From Prevotella sp. (GTDB lineage Bacteria > Bacteroidota > Bacteroidia > Bacteroidales > Bacteroidaceae), in the NCBI GenBank assembly GCA_017478085.1, contig JAFVEE010000059.1:1-42046 (forward strand): 42,046 bases of DNA, written 5' to 3'. The notes under the pieces were generated by a model. The model was not told the origin of the DNA. It worked only from the letters and a program-made list of their open reading frames with translations, and did not search any database. Of this stretch, positions 33,791 through 41,035 are shown piece by piece (positions within the stretch are counted from its first letter, which is position 1; every line of letters begins with the position of its first letter). Position numbers and translations under genes: made by a program.

Positions 33791-35483
33791 AGCCTATTGG
33801 TTCTTTCAAGTAAGATTTCAATACTTCATTCATCTTTGCAACATAAGCCTCGCGGTCTTTCTGCCCCCAGAAATTGAGGCTTATATTGTTTTGCTTATCA
33901 GAGGAATAGTACTTCATAAACACCATCTTAGTACAATAAGGAATAAACTGCCCATGAGCATCCATATCCCTAATCATTCTGCATTTTGCATCGAAAAGGG
34001 CATTGCTGAGGGCAGAATTCTTCGAGCATTGCAACAGGGCCATATTCGATATGGAATGTACATACTCTGTATCACCCTGTTCTGAGAACAGCGTAGTTAT
34101 TCTGTCTGCCAACTCGCTGAATTTTACATCAGTAAGGCGTTCATTGTTGATGGCTTCCTGCATTTTACCCAACAAACCTTCAGTGCCGTCCATTTTTCTG
34201 ACAGAGTCAATATGCAGCTTGAGCCACTCCTTCCATTTTTCTTGAGTGTTGAGATTCAATGAGTGCTGGGCATGAATATGCTCAAGACTCCACGAGTCGT
34301 TGTTAAACTCCTTGAAAGGGAACCTTGCTCCAGAACCGTTCTGCTGCAAAGAAATGACATTGAACAGCAAAAGGATATTGGTGATGGTGGCAGGGTCATT
34401 GTTGTAGTTCAGTTCGCTATAGCTCTTCTTGCAGTTAATACTATGGCGAATCTTTTCGTCGAGAAGCGTATCCATGACCGATTTCTTCAGTTCTTTGGTC
34501 TCTGCCATCAGAACGTCAATTGTTGAAGTGCCCGTTGCCACGAGGTAACCTATCTTGTGATATAGCTTATCGTTCTTGAACCATTCTTTCAGACGATAAT
34601 AATAGCGAAGAATGTCGTCCCAAAGAGCAAGCAGATTCCCTCTTTGTTTGCTGAAATAAAGAAAAGTGAAGAACTGTTCTCGCTCGCCGTCATCCTTACC
34701 TGCCATAAAGTCGAAAAGGAGTTCTATTCTTGTGGCATACGATTCCGCTTTCTTCTTTGTCAGGAAGTACCAAAAGTCTTGGTCGTGCATTTCTCGTTCT
34801 ATTGTGTCCCATTGCAGGGCAATCTCCATCTGCTTGCCTTTAGTCACCTGTTCTGATTCACACAGGAACAAGGCTTTTACAAGCTCAGCATTAGTCAATG
34901 GTATGCGGCCAATGTTCAAACGAGTGAACAGGGAGATCGCATCTGTTTGATTGGCTGATTGTAGTTCATACCATATTATCTTAACTCCCTTTCCTTCCTT
35001 TATATCAGTAAAATACTCAAGAAACTTGGCAACAATAACTATCGTTTGAGTCGTACCCTTCTGTTGGAACCACTCTTTTATTGTCTGGTATGCATTATGG
35101 ATGAAAAAGAAATCAATATTCGTTTCAGCAAGATTCTGATCGTCCATATTATCAAAGAACTCCATGTTCTCTTTTCTCGTTTCATAAATCAGTGAGTATT
35201 CTATTGGGACAACAGGAAACACTGTTTTCATGTACTTATAGAGAATATACAATGTTGTAAGCCTTTGTTGCCCATCAATCAACTCAAATCTGCCAAGTTC
35301 GTCTTTTCTCACAACTATTGGCTGTAGGCAATATGAATTTCCTTCACTTTCGTAAATATCGTCGAGTAAGGCCGTCACTTGGCTCTTGTCCCAACGATAG
35401 CCTCGTTGATAAGAAGGAACGTAGAACTCTCCCTTTATCTGTCCTACCAGCCGTTCTTCTAATTGGATATTGTTACTCACCAT
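33777..35483 (-). CDS. DUF262 + DUF1524-like (GmrSD-type) protein (568 aa)
   Basis: 568 residues. DUF262: VPSYQRGYRWDKSQVTALLD at 22-41 (YQRGYRW 25-31) and FELIDGQQRLTTLYILYKYM at 67-86. The C-terminal part has the DUF1524/HNH-like signature SWSLEHIHAQHSLN at about 395-408 and ISNMALLQCSKNSALSNALF with K and R further on, matching the 'EHI..Q' and 'IGNL.LL...NS.L.N..F..K' blocks of GmrD-type nucleases. Related fused enzymes cut modified phage DNA. It is the first gene of a three-gene operon with a textbook promoter. An anti-phage role is inferred from the family. Confidence 0.85.
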   Translation of the reverse strand: MVSNNIQLEERLVGQIKGEFYVPSYQRGYRWDKSQVTALLDDIYESEGNSYCLQPIVVRKDELGRFELIDGQQRLTTLYILYKYMKTVFPVVPIEYSLIYETRKENMEFFDNMDDQNLAETNIDFFFIHNAYQTIKEWFQQKGTTQTIVIVAKFLEYFTDIKEGKGVKIIWYELQSANQTDAISLFTRLNIGRIPLTNAELVKALFLCESEQVTKGKQMEIALQWDTIEREMHDQDFWYFLTKKKAESYATRIELLFDFMAGKDDGEREQFFTFLYFSKQRGNLLALWDDILRYYYRLKEWFKNDKLYHKIGYLVATGTSTIDVLMAETKELKKSVMDTLLDEKIRHSINCKKSYSELNYNNDPATITNILLLFNVISLQQNGSGARFPFKEFNNDSWSLEHIHAQHSLNLNTQEKWKEWLKLHIDSVRKMDGTEGLLGKMQEAINNERLTDVKFSELADRITTLFSEQGDTEYVHSISNMALLQCSKNSALSNALFDAKCRMIRDMDAHGQFIPYCTKMVFMKYYSSDKQNNISLNFWGQKDREAYVAKMNEVLKSYLKEPIGYGGE

Positions 35484-35509
35484 AATTCATTAGTTTTAGC
35501 TTTTGATTG

Positions 35510-35540
35510 CAAAAGTACAAAAAACTTTCAAAAGTGCAAA
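35510..35540 (-). promoter_or_regulatory. Promoter TTTG-N19-TACTTTTG of the DUF262 operon
   Basis: On the minus strand TTTG (35537-35540) and TACTTTTG (35510-35517) are exactly 19 nt apart, the best Bacteroidetes promoter in the window. The -7 element ends 26 nt before the ATG at 35483. Confidence 0.7.
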
Positions 35541-35622
35541 TGGCATCGTCTTAGCGAACGTCCAATGGCAGCGAGCAATCGTCTCATGTGGTCTGTCGTA
35601 ATGCGGATATTCCATAATTCAA

Positions 35623-35796
35623 TTATCTGAACAAATCCCCCTCCACCATCTTATCCTCATTCGAGAATCTGATGGTGGGAACTGCTTGCTGTGATTGGGG
35701 AACAGCAGGCTCGCACTTGTCGAACGTGTACTTGCTGCACACATACTCTGCCAACTGAAACAGTTTGGTCATACCAAGGTCTATCAATTTATCCAT
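35623..35796 (-). CDS. 57-residue ORF between the WYL and DUF262 genes
   Basis: ATG at 35794-35796, TAA at 35623-35625. It reads MDKLIDLGMTKLFQLAEYVC, then SKYTFDKCEPAVPQSQQAVP and TIRFSNEDKMVEGDLFR. The composition is normal for protein: a helical front with two Cys and an acidic tail. A TATCTTTG element 28 nt upstream supports expression. I know of no family. It lies between the WYL regulator (ends 35875) and the DUF262 operon on the same strand, so it may belong to that module. Confidence 0.55.
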   Translation of the reverse strand: MDKLIDLGMTKLFQLAEYVCSKYTFDKCEPAVPQSQQAVPTIRFSNEDKMVEGDLFR

Positions 35797-35824
35797 AATA
35801 CTACAGTTTTAGTGAATGATGGTG

Positions 35825-35832
35825 CAAAGATA
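35825..35832 (-). promoter_or_regulatory. -7 element TATCTTTG before the 57-residue ORF
   Basis: On the minus strand TATCTTTG matches TAnnTTTG and lies 28 nt before the ATG at 35796, in the gap after the WYL gene. Confidence 0.5.
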
Positions 35833-35874
35833 GCCGTAGGTTGTTTCAATTCGTGGAACAGCCTCGAACTTTTT

Positions 35875-36780
35875 TCACTTTTTGTACCGATCGATGGCTT
35901 TTTTGTGCCATTCAACAATCTCGTCAGCCAGCGATTGAGGTTCCAAGACCTCCACCCATTGACCACGTGAAAGCAGCTGAGCCTTGAAGTCGCTGGTGGG
36001 GCGCAGCGTCAGTTCGAAGTCGCAATAATCGTCGGTAGAGTCAATCATTCTTTGACTGCGATGCAGCGGCAGGTCGCGCAGATAATATCGCTCATAGCCG
36101 TATGCCCGCAGCACGATGCGCTCTGGAGCCATCCTGTCATCAACCACGATGCCGTAGCTGTCGCTGAAGAAGTCGGCTGCGTCAAACGCCTCGTCTATCT
36201 TGAACTTCTCGTCGAGCAGTTCCACCTTCTCCATGCGGTCGAAGGCGAAAGTTCGTTTCAACCCCTCATCATTACTGCCCACCAGATACCAACGCTGACG
36301 GAAGAGTTTTACACAATATGGAGCCAGGGTTCGCGTACCATTCTCTGACGAGCCGTAGCGGCGATACGTTAAGGAAATCATACGGTTCTCCTTCATTGCC
36401 TTGATAACCTGCTGAAGTTTCTCGCCACCAGAAGGCACGTGTTCCAACAGAATACGGTTATGCAGGCTCTGGCTTTCCTCAACCATATTGCCCACACTCA
36501 GCGTCGACAGCATCCAGTTCTGAACGGAATCCTCGCGTAGCACCTGCTCGTTGCCTATGAAATACTTATTGCCGTTCTTCTTGTCACACTCAATGTAGAT
36601 GCCGAAGATGTCCTCGATGGCACACTTGTGGCGATGGAACGTGGTGCGGGCCATCTCCACCCCTCCGCTCATATCCGTCTTGATCCATTGCTCATTCATC
36701 TCGGCAAAGGTGATGGCCTTGGCATGATAGATGGTGTTCACCAGCCAGATGTATTCCTTGAACTTAGTATATGTTGTCAT
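35875..36780 (-). CDS. WYL-domain transcriptional regulator
   Basis: 301 residues. The N-terminal third looks like a winged-helix part (ARTTFHRHKCAIEDIFGIYI, then IECDKKNGNKYFI). The WYL domain follows at about 130-210: ISLTYRRYGSSENGTRTLAP, then YCVKLFRQRWYLVGSNDE and KRTFAFDRMEKVELLDE. The C-terminal WCX part contains LRAYGYERYYLRDLPLHRSQ. WYL regulators bind ligands, often nucleotides or nucleic acids, and frequently repress defence genes. It is upstream of and on the same strand as the DUF262 operon. Its own promoter element is TAAATTTG at 36803-36810. Confidence 0.85.
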   Translation of the reverse strand: MTTYTKFKEYIWLVNTIYHAKAITFAEMNEQWIKTDMSGGVEMARTTFHRHKCAIEDIFGIYIECDKKNGNKYFIGNEQVLREDSVQNWMLSTLSVGNMVEESQSLHNRILLEHVPSGGEKLQQVIKAMKENRMISLTYRRYGSSENGTRTLAPYCVKLFRQRWYLVGSNDEGLKRTFAFDRMEKVELLDEKFKIDEAFDAADFFSDSYGIVVDDRMAPERIVLRAYGYERYYLRDLPLHRSQRMIDSTDDYCDFELTLRPTSDFKAQLLSRGQWVEVLEPQSLADEIVEWHKKAIDRYKK

Positions 36781-36802
36781 ACTTCGAACTGCTTTTATTC
36801 TG

Positions 36803-36810
36803 CAAATTTA
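36803..36810 (-). promoter_or_regulatory. -7 element TAAATTTG of the WYL gene
   Basis: On the minus strand TAAATTTG lies 22 nt before the ATG at 36780. Confidence 0.5.
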
Positions 36811-36919
36811 CATTTTATTTCTGGGAGTTAATACGTTTTTCTATGATTTTACACATATTTAAGACGCTTTGCTTGCAAAGAAATCTACAAAATTCCTCGT
36901 TTGTTACAACCTTTTTTCG

Positions 36920-36927
36920 TACCTTTG
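36920..36927 (+). promoter_or_regulatory. -7 element TACCTTTG of the pectinesterase gene
   Basis: TACCTTTG lies 47 nt before the ATG at 36975. A TTTG at 36900-36903 is 16 nt further upstream, shorter than the usual 19-21. Confidence 0.5.
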
Positions 36928-36974
36928 CCATCAAATTATCAATTACCTGAACGAAACAAAGCTAATCAGAACAA

Positions 36975-37976
36975 ATGAAACGCCAACTTCTTTTCCTGCT
37001 GATGCTCGTGAGCGCAGCCATGACCGCCGGCGCCGCCAGCAAGTACGACAACCCTGATACCATCGTCGTGGCCCGCGACGGCACGGGCGAGTTCCGCACC
37101 GTGGGCGAGGCCATCGAGGTGTGCCGCGCCTTTATGGATTATCATAAGGTGATCTATATTAAGAAGGGCACCTACAAGGAGAAGCTCATCCTGCCCCAGT
37201 GGCTGCAGAACATCGAGCTGTGTGGCGAGGACCGCGACCAGACCATCATCACCTACGACGACCACGCCAACATCAAGATGATGCTGCCCGGCAAGGGCGA
37301 CGGCGGCATGGAGATGCGCCCCATGGGCACCTTCCGCACCTACACGCTGAAGATTCAGGGCAACGCCATCACGCTGAAGAACCTGACCATCGAGAACAAC
37401 TCGGCCCGACTGGGCCAGGCCGTGGCGCTGCACACCGAGGGCGACCGCCTGCTGTTCGTGAACTGCCGCTTCCTGGGCCATCAGGACACCATCTACACGG
37501 GTGTTGAGGGCACCCGCCTCTACTTCAAGGACTGCTACATCGAGGGCACCACCGACTTTATCTTCGGGCCGTCGACGGCGTGGTTCGAGCAGTGCCAGAT
37601 TCATTGCAAGGCCAACTCGTACATCACCGCTGCCTCGACGCCGCAGCACATTGCCTACGGCTACGTCTTCAACCAGTGCACCATCACCGCCGCCCCCGAC
37701 GTGACGAAGGTCTACCTGGGCCGTCCCTGGCGCGACTATGGCTACACGCTGTTCATGCACTGCACGCTGCCCGCCCAGATTCGCCCCGAGGGCTGGCACC
37801 ACTGGCGCGAGGAGGCCAAGCAGACCGCCCGCTATCTGGAGTTTGAGAACACGGGCGAGGGTGCCGCCACCGACGGTCGCGCCGCCTGGAGCCGACAGCT
37901 GTCGAAGAAAGAAGCAAAGGAAATCACCGTGGACAACGTGTTCAGCCGCGCTGACGGGTGGAAAGTTGAAAAATGA
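36975..37976 (+). CDS. Pectinesterase, carbohydrate esterase family 8
   Basis: 333 residues with signal peptide MKRQLLFLLMLVSAAMTAGA. CE8 motifs: DGTGEFRTVGEAIE at 35-48, GQAVAL from 148, GHQDT at 168-172 (Gln170, catalytic Asp171), DFIFG with Asp194, and LGRPWRDYG with Arg250 and Trp252. It removes methyl esters from homogalacturonan in the periplasm or outside, opening pectin to lyases and hydrolases. No polygalacturonase or SusCD pair is adjacent, so it is an isolated CE8 here. The TGA stop is inside a strong terminator. Confidence 0.9.
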   Translation: MKRQLLFLLMLVSAAMTAGAASKYDNPDTIVVARDGTGEFRTVGEAIEVCRAFMDYHKVIYIKKGTYKEKLILPQWLQNIELCGEDRDQTIITYDDHANIKMMLPGKGDGGMEMRPMGTFRTYTLKIQGNAITLKNLTIENNSARLGQAVALHTEGDRLLFVNCRFLGHQDTIYTGVEGTRLYFKDCYIEGTTDFIFGPSTAWFEQCQIHCKANSYITAASTPQHIAYGYVFNQCTITAAPDVTKVYLGRPWRDYGYTLFMHCTLPAQIRPEGWHHWREEAKQTARYLEFENTGEGAATDGRAAWSRQLSKKEAKEITVDNVFSRADGWKVEK

Positions 37977-38000
37977 AAGGCTTCAAAGCCTTTCATTTTT
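37969..38000. terminator. Perfect 15-bp two-way terminator overlapping the CE8 stop
   Basis: AAAAATGAAAGGCTT (37969-37983) pairs perfectly with AAGCCTTTCATTTTT (37986-38000), then CTTTTT. It includes the TGA of the CE8 gene and ends 5 nt before the stop of the minus-strand MerR gene. Confidence 0.85.
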
Positions 38001-38004
38001 CTTT

Positions 38005-38355
38005 TTACTGTAGTCCATCAAGCTGCCGCTTGAGTGCCTGCAGGTCTTCGCGAACGCCGATGAGGCGCGACAGCACGTCGGCCTTGCGGTCGGAGCCGTC
38101 GCGGTTGGCATTGATCATCTTCTTCGCGGCAGCCAACTTGAAGCCGCGCACTTTCACCATATTATATATAAGGCGTATCTGCTCGATGTCCTTCTCCGAG
38201 TACTGGCGCACCTTGTTGGGCCCCTGCGTCTTCGGCTTCAGATAGGGAAACTCCGTCTCCCAGTAGCGCAGGGTGCTCTCGTTCAGGCCAAACATCTCGG
38301 CCACCTCCTTGATGGAGTAGTACAGCTTCAAGTTCTTGTTCAGATTCAGTGCCAT
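38005..38355 (-). CDS. MerR-type transcriptional regulator
   Basis: 116 residues from the ATG at 38353-38355; a longer frame to 38406 runs across the promoter. A MerR HTH is clear: LYYSIKEVAEMFGLNESTLR, then YWETEFPYLKPKTQGPNKVR and YSEKDIEQIRLIYNMVKVRG. The C-terminus is a short coiled coil (REDLQALKRQLDGLQ) for dimerisation, with no effector-binding domain and no metal-binding Cys cluster. It is a short single-domain member common in Bacteroidetes; the target is unknown. Confidence 0.85.
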   Translation of the reverse strand: MALNLNKNLKLYYSIKEVAEMFGLNESTLRYWETEFPYLKPKTQGPNKVRQYSEKDIEQIRLIYNMVKVRGFKLAAAKKMINANRDGSDRKADVLSRLIGVREDLQALKRQLDGLQ

Positions 38356-38377
38356 AATCGTTTTCGTCGTTTGGATG

Positions 38378-38407
38378 CAAAGGTACGAATTAATTTTAGA
38401 AAACAAA
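38378..38407 (-). promoter_or_regulatory. Promoter TTTG-N18-TACCTTTG of the MerR gene
   Basis: On the minus strand TTTG (38404-38407) and TACCTTTG (38378-38385) are 18 nt apart, 22 nt upstream of the ATG at 38355. Confidence 0.6.
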
Positions 38408-38450
38408 CGAAAGCTATTGTTAATTTATTGTTAAACAACGACACAATCCA

Positions 38451-38480
38451 TTGTCGGTTGGAAAAATAATCGTACTTTTG
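38451..38480 (+). promoter_or_regulatory. Promoter TTG-N19-TACTTTTG of the SPFH cassette
   Basis: TTG (38451-38453) and TACTTTTG (38473-38480) are 19 nt apart and 38 nt upstream of the ATG at 38519. It lies back-to-back with the MerR promoter, so the MerR protein could control both. Confidence 0.65.
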
Positions 38481-38518
38481 TGCTATCAAAATAATATCAC
38501 TCTAAAATCAAAACGAAT

Positions 38519-39493
38519 ATGAACACAAAAGAATTCAAATTCAACGGAACGGTGCTGAACGGCTTCCTCATGCTGTTTGTCACGCTGGCCCTGACGGTGG
38601 CGAGCATCGCAGGTGCTATCTACGGAATCGTCCTGCTCTCTGAGGAGAACGGGCAAGAGGCCCTGGGCGGCTGGCTGCTGGCTGGCGGTGCCCTGCTGCT
38701 GGTGGTGAGCATCATCATGATGTGCAGCTTCCTGATGCTCGAGCCCAACGAGGCCCGCGTCATCACCTGGTTCGGCAAGTATGCCGGCACGTTCACCGAC
38801 ACGGGCTACTACTGGATCAACCCCTTCTACTCTACGAAGAAGCTGTCGCTGCGCGCCCGCAACCTCGATGCTGAGCCCATCAAGGTGAACGACAAGGTGG
38901 GCAACCCCGTGATGATCGGTCTGGTGCTGGTGTGGCGGCTGAAGGACACCTACAAGGCTATCTTCGAGGTCGACTCGCAGACCATGGCCACCACGGCACA
39001 GGGCCAGATAGGCACCGACGTGAAGAGCCTGATGAAGGCACTGGAGGGCTTCGTGAAGGTGCAGAGCGACGCCGCCCTGCGCCAGGTGGCCGGGCAGTAT
39101 GCCTACGACGACCAGGACGACAAGACCGACGAGCTGACGCTGCGCGACGGCGGCGAGGAGATCAACCAGCAGCTGGAAGAGAAACTGACCGAGCGCCTGT
39201 CGATGGCCGGCATCGAGGTGGTCGAGGCCCGCATCAACTACCTGGCCTACGCCCCCGAGATTGCCGCCGTGATGCTGCGCCGCCAGCAGGCTTCGGCCAT
39301 CATCACCGCCCGCGAGAAGATCGTGGAGGGTGCCGTGTCGATGGTGAAGATGGCCCTCGACAAGCTGTCGAGCGAGAACATAGTCGAGCTGGACGACGAC
39401 AAGAAGGCCGCCATGGTGAGCAACCTGCTCGTGGTGCTCTGCGGCGACGACTCGGCCCAGCCTGTAGTCAACACCGGTACTCTGAACCATTAA
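38519..39493 (+). CDS. SPFH/Band 7 domain membrane protein
   Basis: 324 residues. Two membrane helices at about 13-40 and 50-72 (LLAGGALLLVVSIIMMCSFL) precede the SPFH domain: EPNEARVITWFGKYAGTFTD, GYYWINPFYSTKKLSLRARN, and VNDKVGNPVMIGLVLVWRLK. A charged helical stretch (EEINQQLEEKLTERLSMAGI...ARINYLAYAPEIAAVMLRRQ) follows. Such proteins assemble into membrane microdomain scaffolds of stomatin/flotillin type. It heads a four-gene run with tiny spacers (12 nt, overlap, 13 nt). Confidence 0.9.
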   Translation: MNTKEFKFNGTVLNGFLMLFVTLALTVASIAGAIYGIVLLSEENGQEALGGWLLAGGALLLVVSIIMMCSFLMLEPNEARVITWFGKYAGTFTDTGYYWINPFYSTKKLSLRARNLDAEPIKVNDKVGNPVMIGLVLVWRLKDTYKAIFEVDSQTMATTAQGQIGTDVKSLMKALEGFVKVQSDAALRQVAGQYAYDDQDDKTDELTLRDGGEEINQQLEEKLTERLSMAGIEVVEARINYLAYAPEIAAVMLRRQQASAIITAREKIVEGAVSMVKMALDKLSSENIVELDDDKKAAMVSNLLVVLCGDDSAQPVVNTGTLNH

Positions 39494-39505
39494 TCCTGCA
39501 CTACG

Positions 39506-39709
39506 ATGGACAAGAAGACGAAGAGCTTCATTCTGCGCGTGGATGCCGAGACGATGAGTGCCATTGAGGCGTGGGCCGCCGACGAGTTCCGCTCGACCAA
39601 CGGCCAGCTTCAGTGGATCATCACCGAGGCGCTGCGCCGTGCCCACCGTCTGCCTAAAAAGAAGAAAAATGAACAGAAAGAAAGCGATACTCCTGTGGAG
39701 CTGTCTTGA
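39506..39709 (+). CDS. Ribbon-helix-helix (Arc-like) protein
   Basis: 67 residues. KSFILRVDAETMSAIEAWAA then STNGQLQWIITEALRRAHRL is an Arc/MetJ-type ribbon-helix-helix DNA-binding fold; the tail is Lys/Glu-rich. It starts 12 nt after the SPFH gene and overlaps the next small gene by 41 nt. In Bacteroidales I recall the same small protein next to SPFH genes, so it probably regulates the cassette. Confidence 0.75.
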   Translation: MDKKTKSFILRVDAETMSAIEAWAADEFRSTNGQLQWIITEALRRAHRLPKKKKNEQKESDTPVELS

Positions 39710-39848
39710 GGCCATGCTCATGACCATGCTCCTGGTGTGCTTCCTTAGCGAAGCCATCAGCCTAAATGCGTTTTTCGCCACGTGCGTTGCGCTCCTGCTC
39801 GCCTCGTCAGCAGCCGTTTTCGTGATCACACGCAAGTTTCCCAACTAA
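39669..39848 (+). CDS. 59-residue membrane peptide
   Basis: ATG at 39669 inside the end of the RHH gene (different frame, 41-nt overlap). It begins MNRKKAILLWSCLEAMLMTM and has two hydrophobic helices (LMTMLLVCFLSEAISL and FFATCVALLLASSAAVFVIT), ending RKFPN. Basic ends put both termini in the cytoplasm. Function unknown; the overlap suggests coupling to the RHH protein. Confidence 0.65.
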   Translation: MNRKKAILLWSCLEAMLMTMLLVCFLSEAISLNAFFATCVALLLASSAAVFVITRKFPN

Positions 39849-39861
39849 TATTTCCTGCGCT

Positions 39862-40350
39862 ATGAACATTTTCAGAAAGAAGAACTCAACGCCCACTCAG
39901 ATGCAGTCGCGCACCAAGGAGGGCACCATCTTCGAGCTGGCCTTCCTCGTGCTGGCACTGCTGTCGTGGGGCTTCATCGTCTGGCTCATCAGCCATGCGC
40001 CCAGCAGCGTGCCCACCCATTTTAACGCCGTCGGCACGCCCGACGCCTGGGGCTCGCCCACGTCTGTGTTGTTTATCTGCGTCATCATCTCCGTGGTGGG
40101 TGCAGCTATGCTGGCAGGTGCCTACTTCCCCGGCACCATCAACATGCCGTTCAAGATCGAGACGCCCCGCCAGATAGCGCTTGGTATGCGCCTGATGCGC
40201 ATCCTGGCCATCCTGTTCCTGCTGCTCACGGTGGCCATCGCCGCCAGTTCGCTCATGCCTCCGTTCCGCATCTGGCCCATCTTCGCAGTGGTGGCCCTCA
40301 TCTTGGTTGTCACCTTTGTCTTCACCTGGCTCATGTGGCGGGCACGATAG
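39862..40350 (+). CDS. DUF1648-domain membrane protein
   Basis: 162 residues. Four hydrophobic helices. SVPTHFNAVGTPDAWGSPTS at 49-68 is the DUF1648 signature, as in SdpI-type immunity/signalling proteins, but the other SdpI parts are absent. It is the last gene of the SPFH cassette, 13 nt after the 59-residue ORF. The role is unknown. Confidence 0.8.
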   Translation: MNIFRKKNSTPTQMQSRTKEGTIFELAFLVLALLSWGFIVWLISHAPSSVPTHFNAVGTPDAWGSPTSVLFICVIISVVGAAMLAGAYFPGTINMPFKIETPRQIALGMRLMRILAILFLLLTVAIAASSLMPPFRIWPIFAVVALILVVTFVFTWLMWRAR

Positions 40351-40448
40351 CACCTGTTTTGTCAAGATTCTTCATAGAAAAAGGGCCTCTCCGCACCACC
40401 TCAATTAGAAATTGCAGGAGGTGAAACAAGGCAATTCTTCGGGCAAAA

Positions 40449-40519
40449 ACGCTGTTAGCTGAGGGCATCGATGCTCCTTTCTACTGGAAAACAGCGTGTT
40501 CCCTCACCTAACGAACAGC
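40449..40519 (+). promoter_or_regulatory. Mutually exclusive hairpins (possible attenuator or small RNA)
   Basis: GCTGTT at 40451-40456 has two partners: within ACGCTGTT it pairs with AACAGCGT at 40490-40497, or it pairs with AACAGC at 40514-40519. The second fold also pairs TGAGGG (40460-40465) with CCCTCA (40501-40506). Between them is the palindrome CATCGATG. The two folds cannot form together, which is the layout of a switch, but chance is not excluded. Confidence 0.35.
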
Positions 40520-40533
40520 TAATTGTCACACGA

Positions 40534-40566
40534 AACAGCCTCCGTCACAACGCAACGGAGGCTGTT
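40534..40566 (+). terminator. Hairpin with T-run, copy of the 22-bp repeat core
   Basis: AACAGCCTCCGT (40534-40545) pairs perfectly with ACGGAGGCTGTT (40555-40566), 9-nt loop, followed by TTAT. On the minus strand its core CCGTTGCGTTGTGACGGAGG matches the repeat unit at 8384-8405 with 20 of 22 bases. It may end the SPFH cassette transcript. Confidence 0.6.
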
Positions 40567-40833
40567 TTATGCTGCAATTCGCCCTTCATTCCGTCCTGAC
40601 TTAGCCTCTTCTAAGCACCTCGAAAATACAAGCTCCTGATTGTCAGCGACTTCCGAAAACCTCCATATTTCGCTCAAAATCGACCGCCTCCCCACTTGCT
40701 GACCTCCGTGCGATTCTCAGCAGGGCATTTGTCAAAATAGTTCATAACTCATCCGTACTGCCCAATGGAGGGAAAACAACACCCCCCACTTCACTTTTTC
40801 TGCTTTTTTCTCTTTTGTTCGGGAAAAAAGCAG

Positions 40834-40841
40834 TAATTTTG
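40834..40841 (+). promoter_or_regulatory. -7 element TAATTTTG of the antitoxin-like/GNAT pair
   Basis: TAATTTTG lies 29 nt before the ATG at 40871; a TTTG at 40814-40817 is 16 nt upstream. An AAGGAG at 40859-40864, 6 nt before the ATG, is the second clear Shine-Dalgarno in the window. Confidence 0.5.
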
Positions 40842-40870
40842 CAGCCAAATTGTAAAGTAAGGAGTTAGTT

Positions 40871-41035
40871 ATGTTAGGAGTCAATTCACCCAGAGAACCC
40901 ATCACCCCCGAATTTTCAAAACAAATTCGAGAGGCTTTGTGGCGCAGTACGACAGGCAACTTGACTGAGAGAGAAAAAGAAGCTCTTAGGAAAGAACGTG
41001 AGGCAAGCAAATTCATAGAGATTGTATGGAAGTAG
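40871..41035 (+). CDS. 54-residue antitoxin-like protein
   Basis: ATG at 40871, TAG at 41033-41035. It reads MLGVNSPREPITPEFSKQIR, then EALWRSTTGNLTEREKEALR and KEREASKFIEIVWK. The helical, charged middle and its position match small partner proteins of GNAT toxins, but it is not the DUF1778 (TacA) family. Its last 10 nt overlap the start of the GNAT gene, so the two are translationally coupled. An antitoxin role is inferred. Confidence 0.65.
   Translation: MLGVNSPREPITPEFSKQIREALWRSTTGNLTEREKEALRKEREASKFIEIVWK

Larger units (their letters stand above)
40351..40870. other. 520-nt non-coding stretch with structured RNA potential
   Basis: No convincing ORF on either strand. It holds two notable elements, entered separately: a hairpin set at 40449-40519 and a terminator-like hairpin at 40534-40566. 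The rest, up to the promoter at 40834, shows nothing I can name. Confidence 0.6.
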
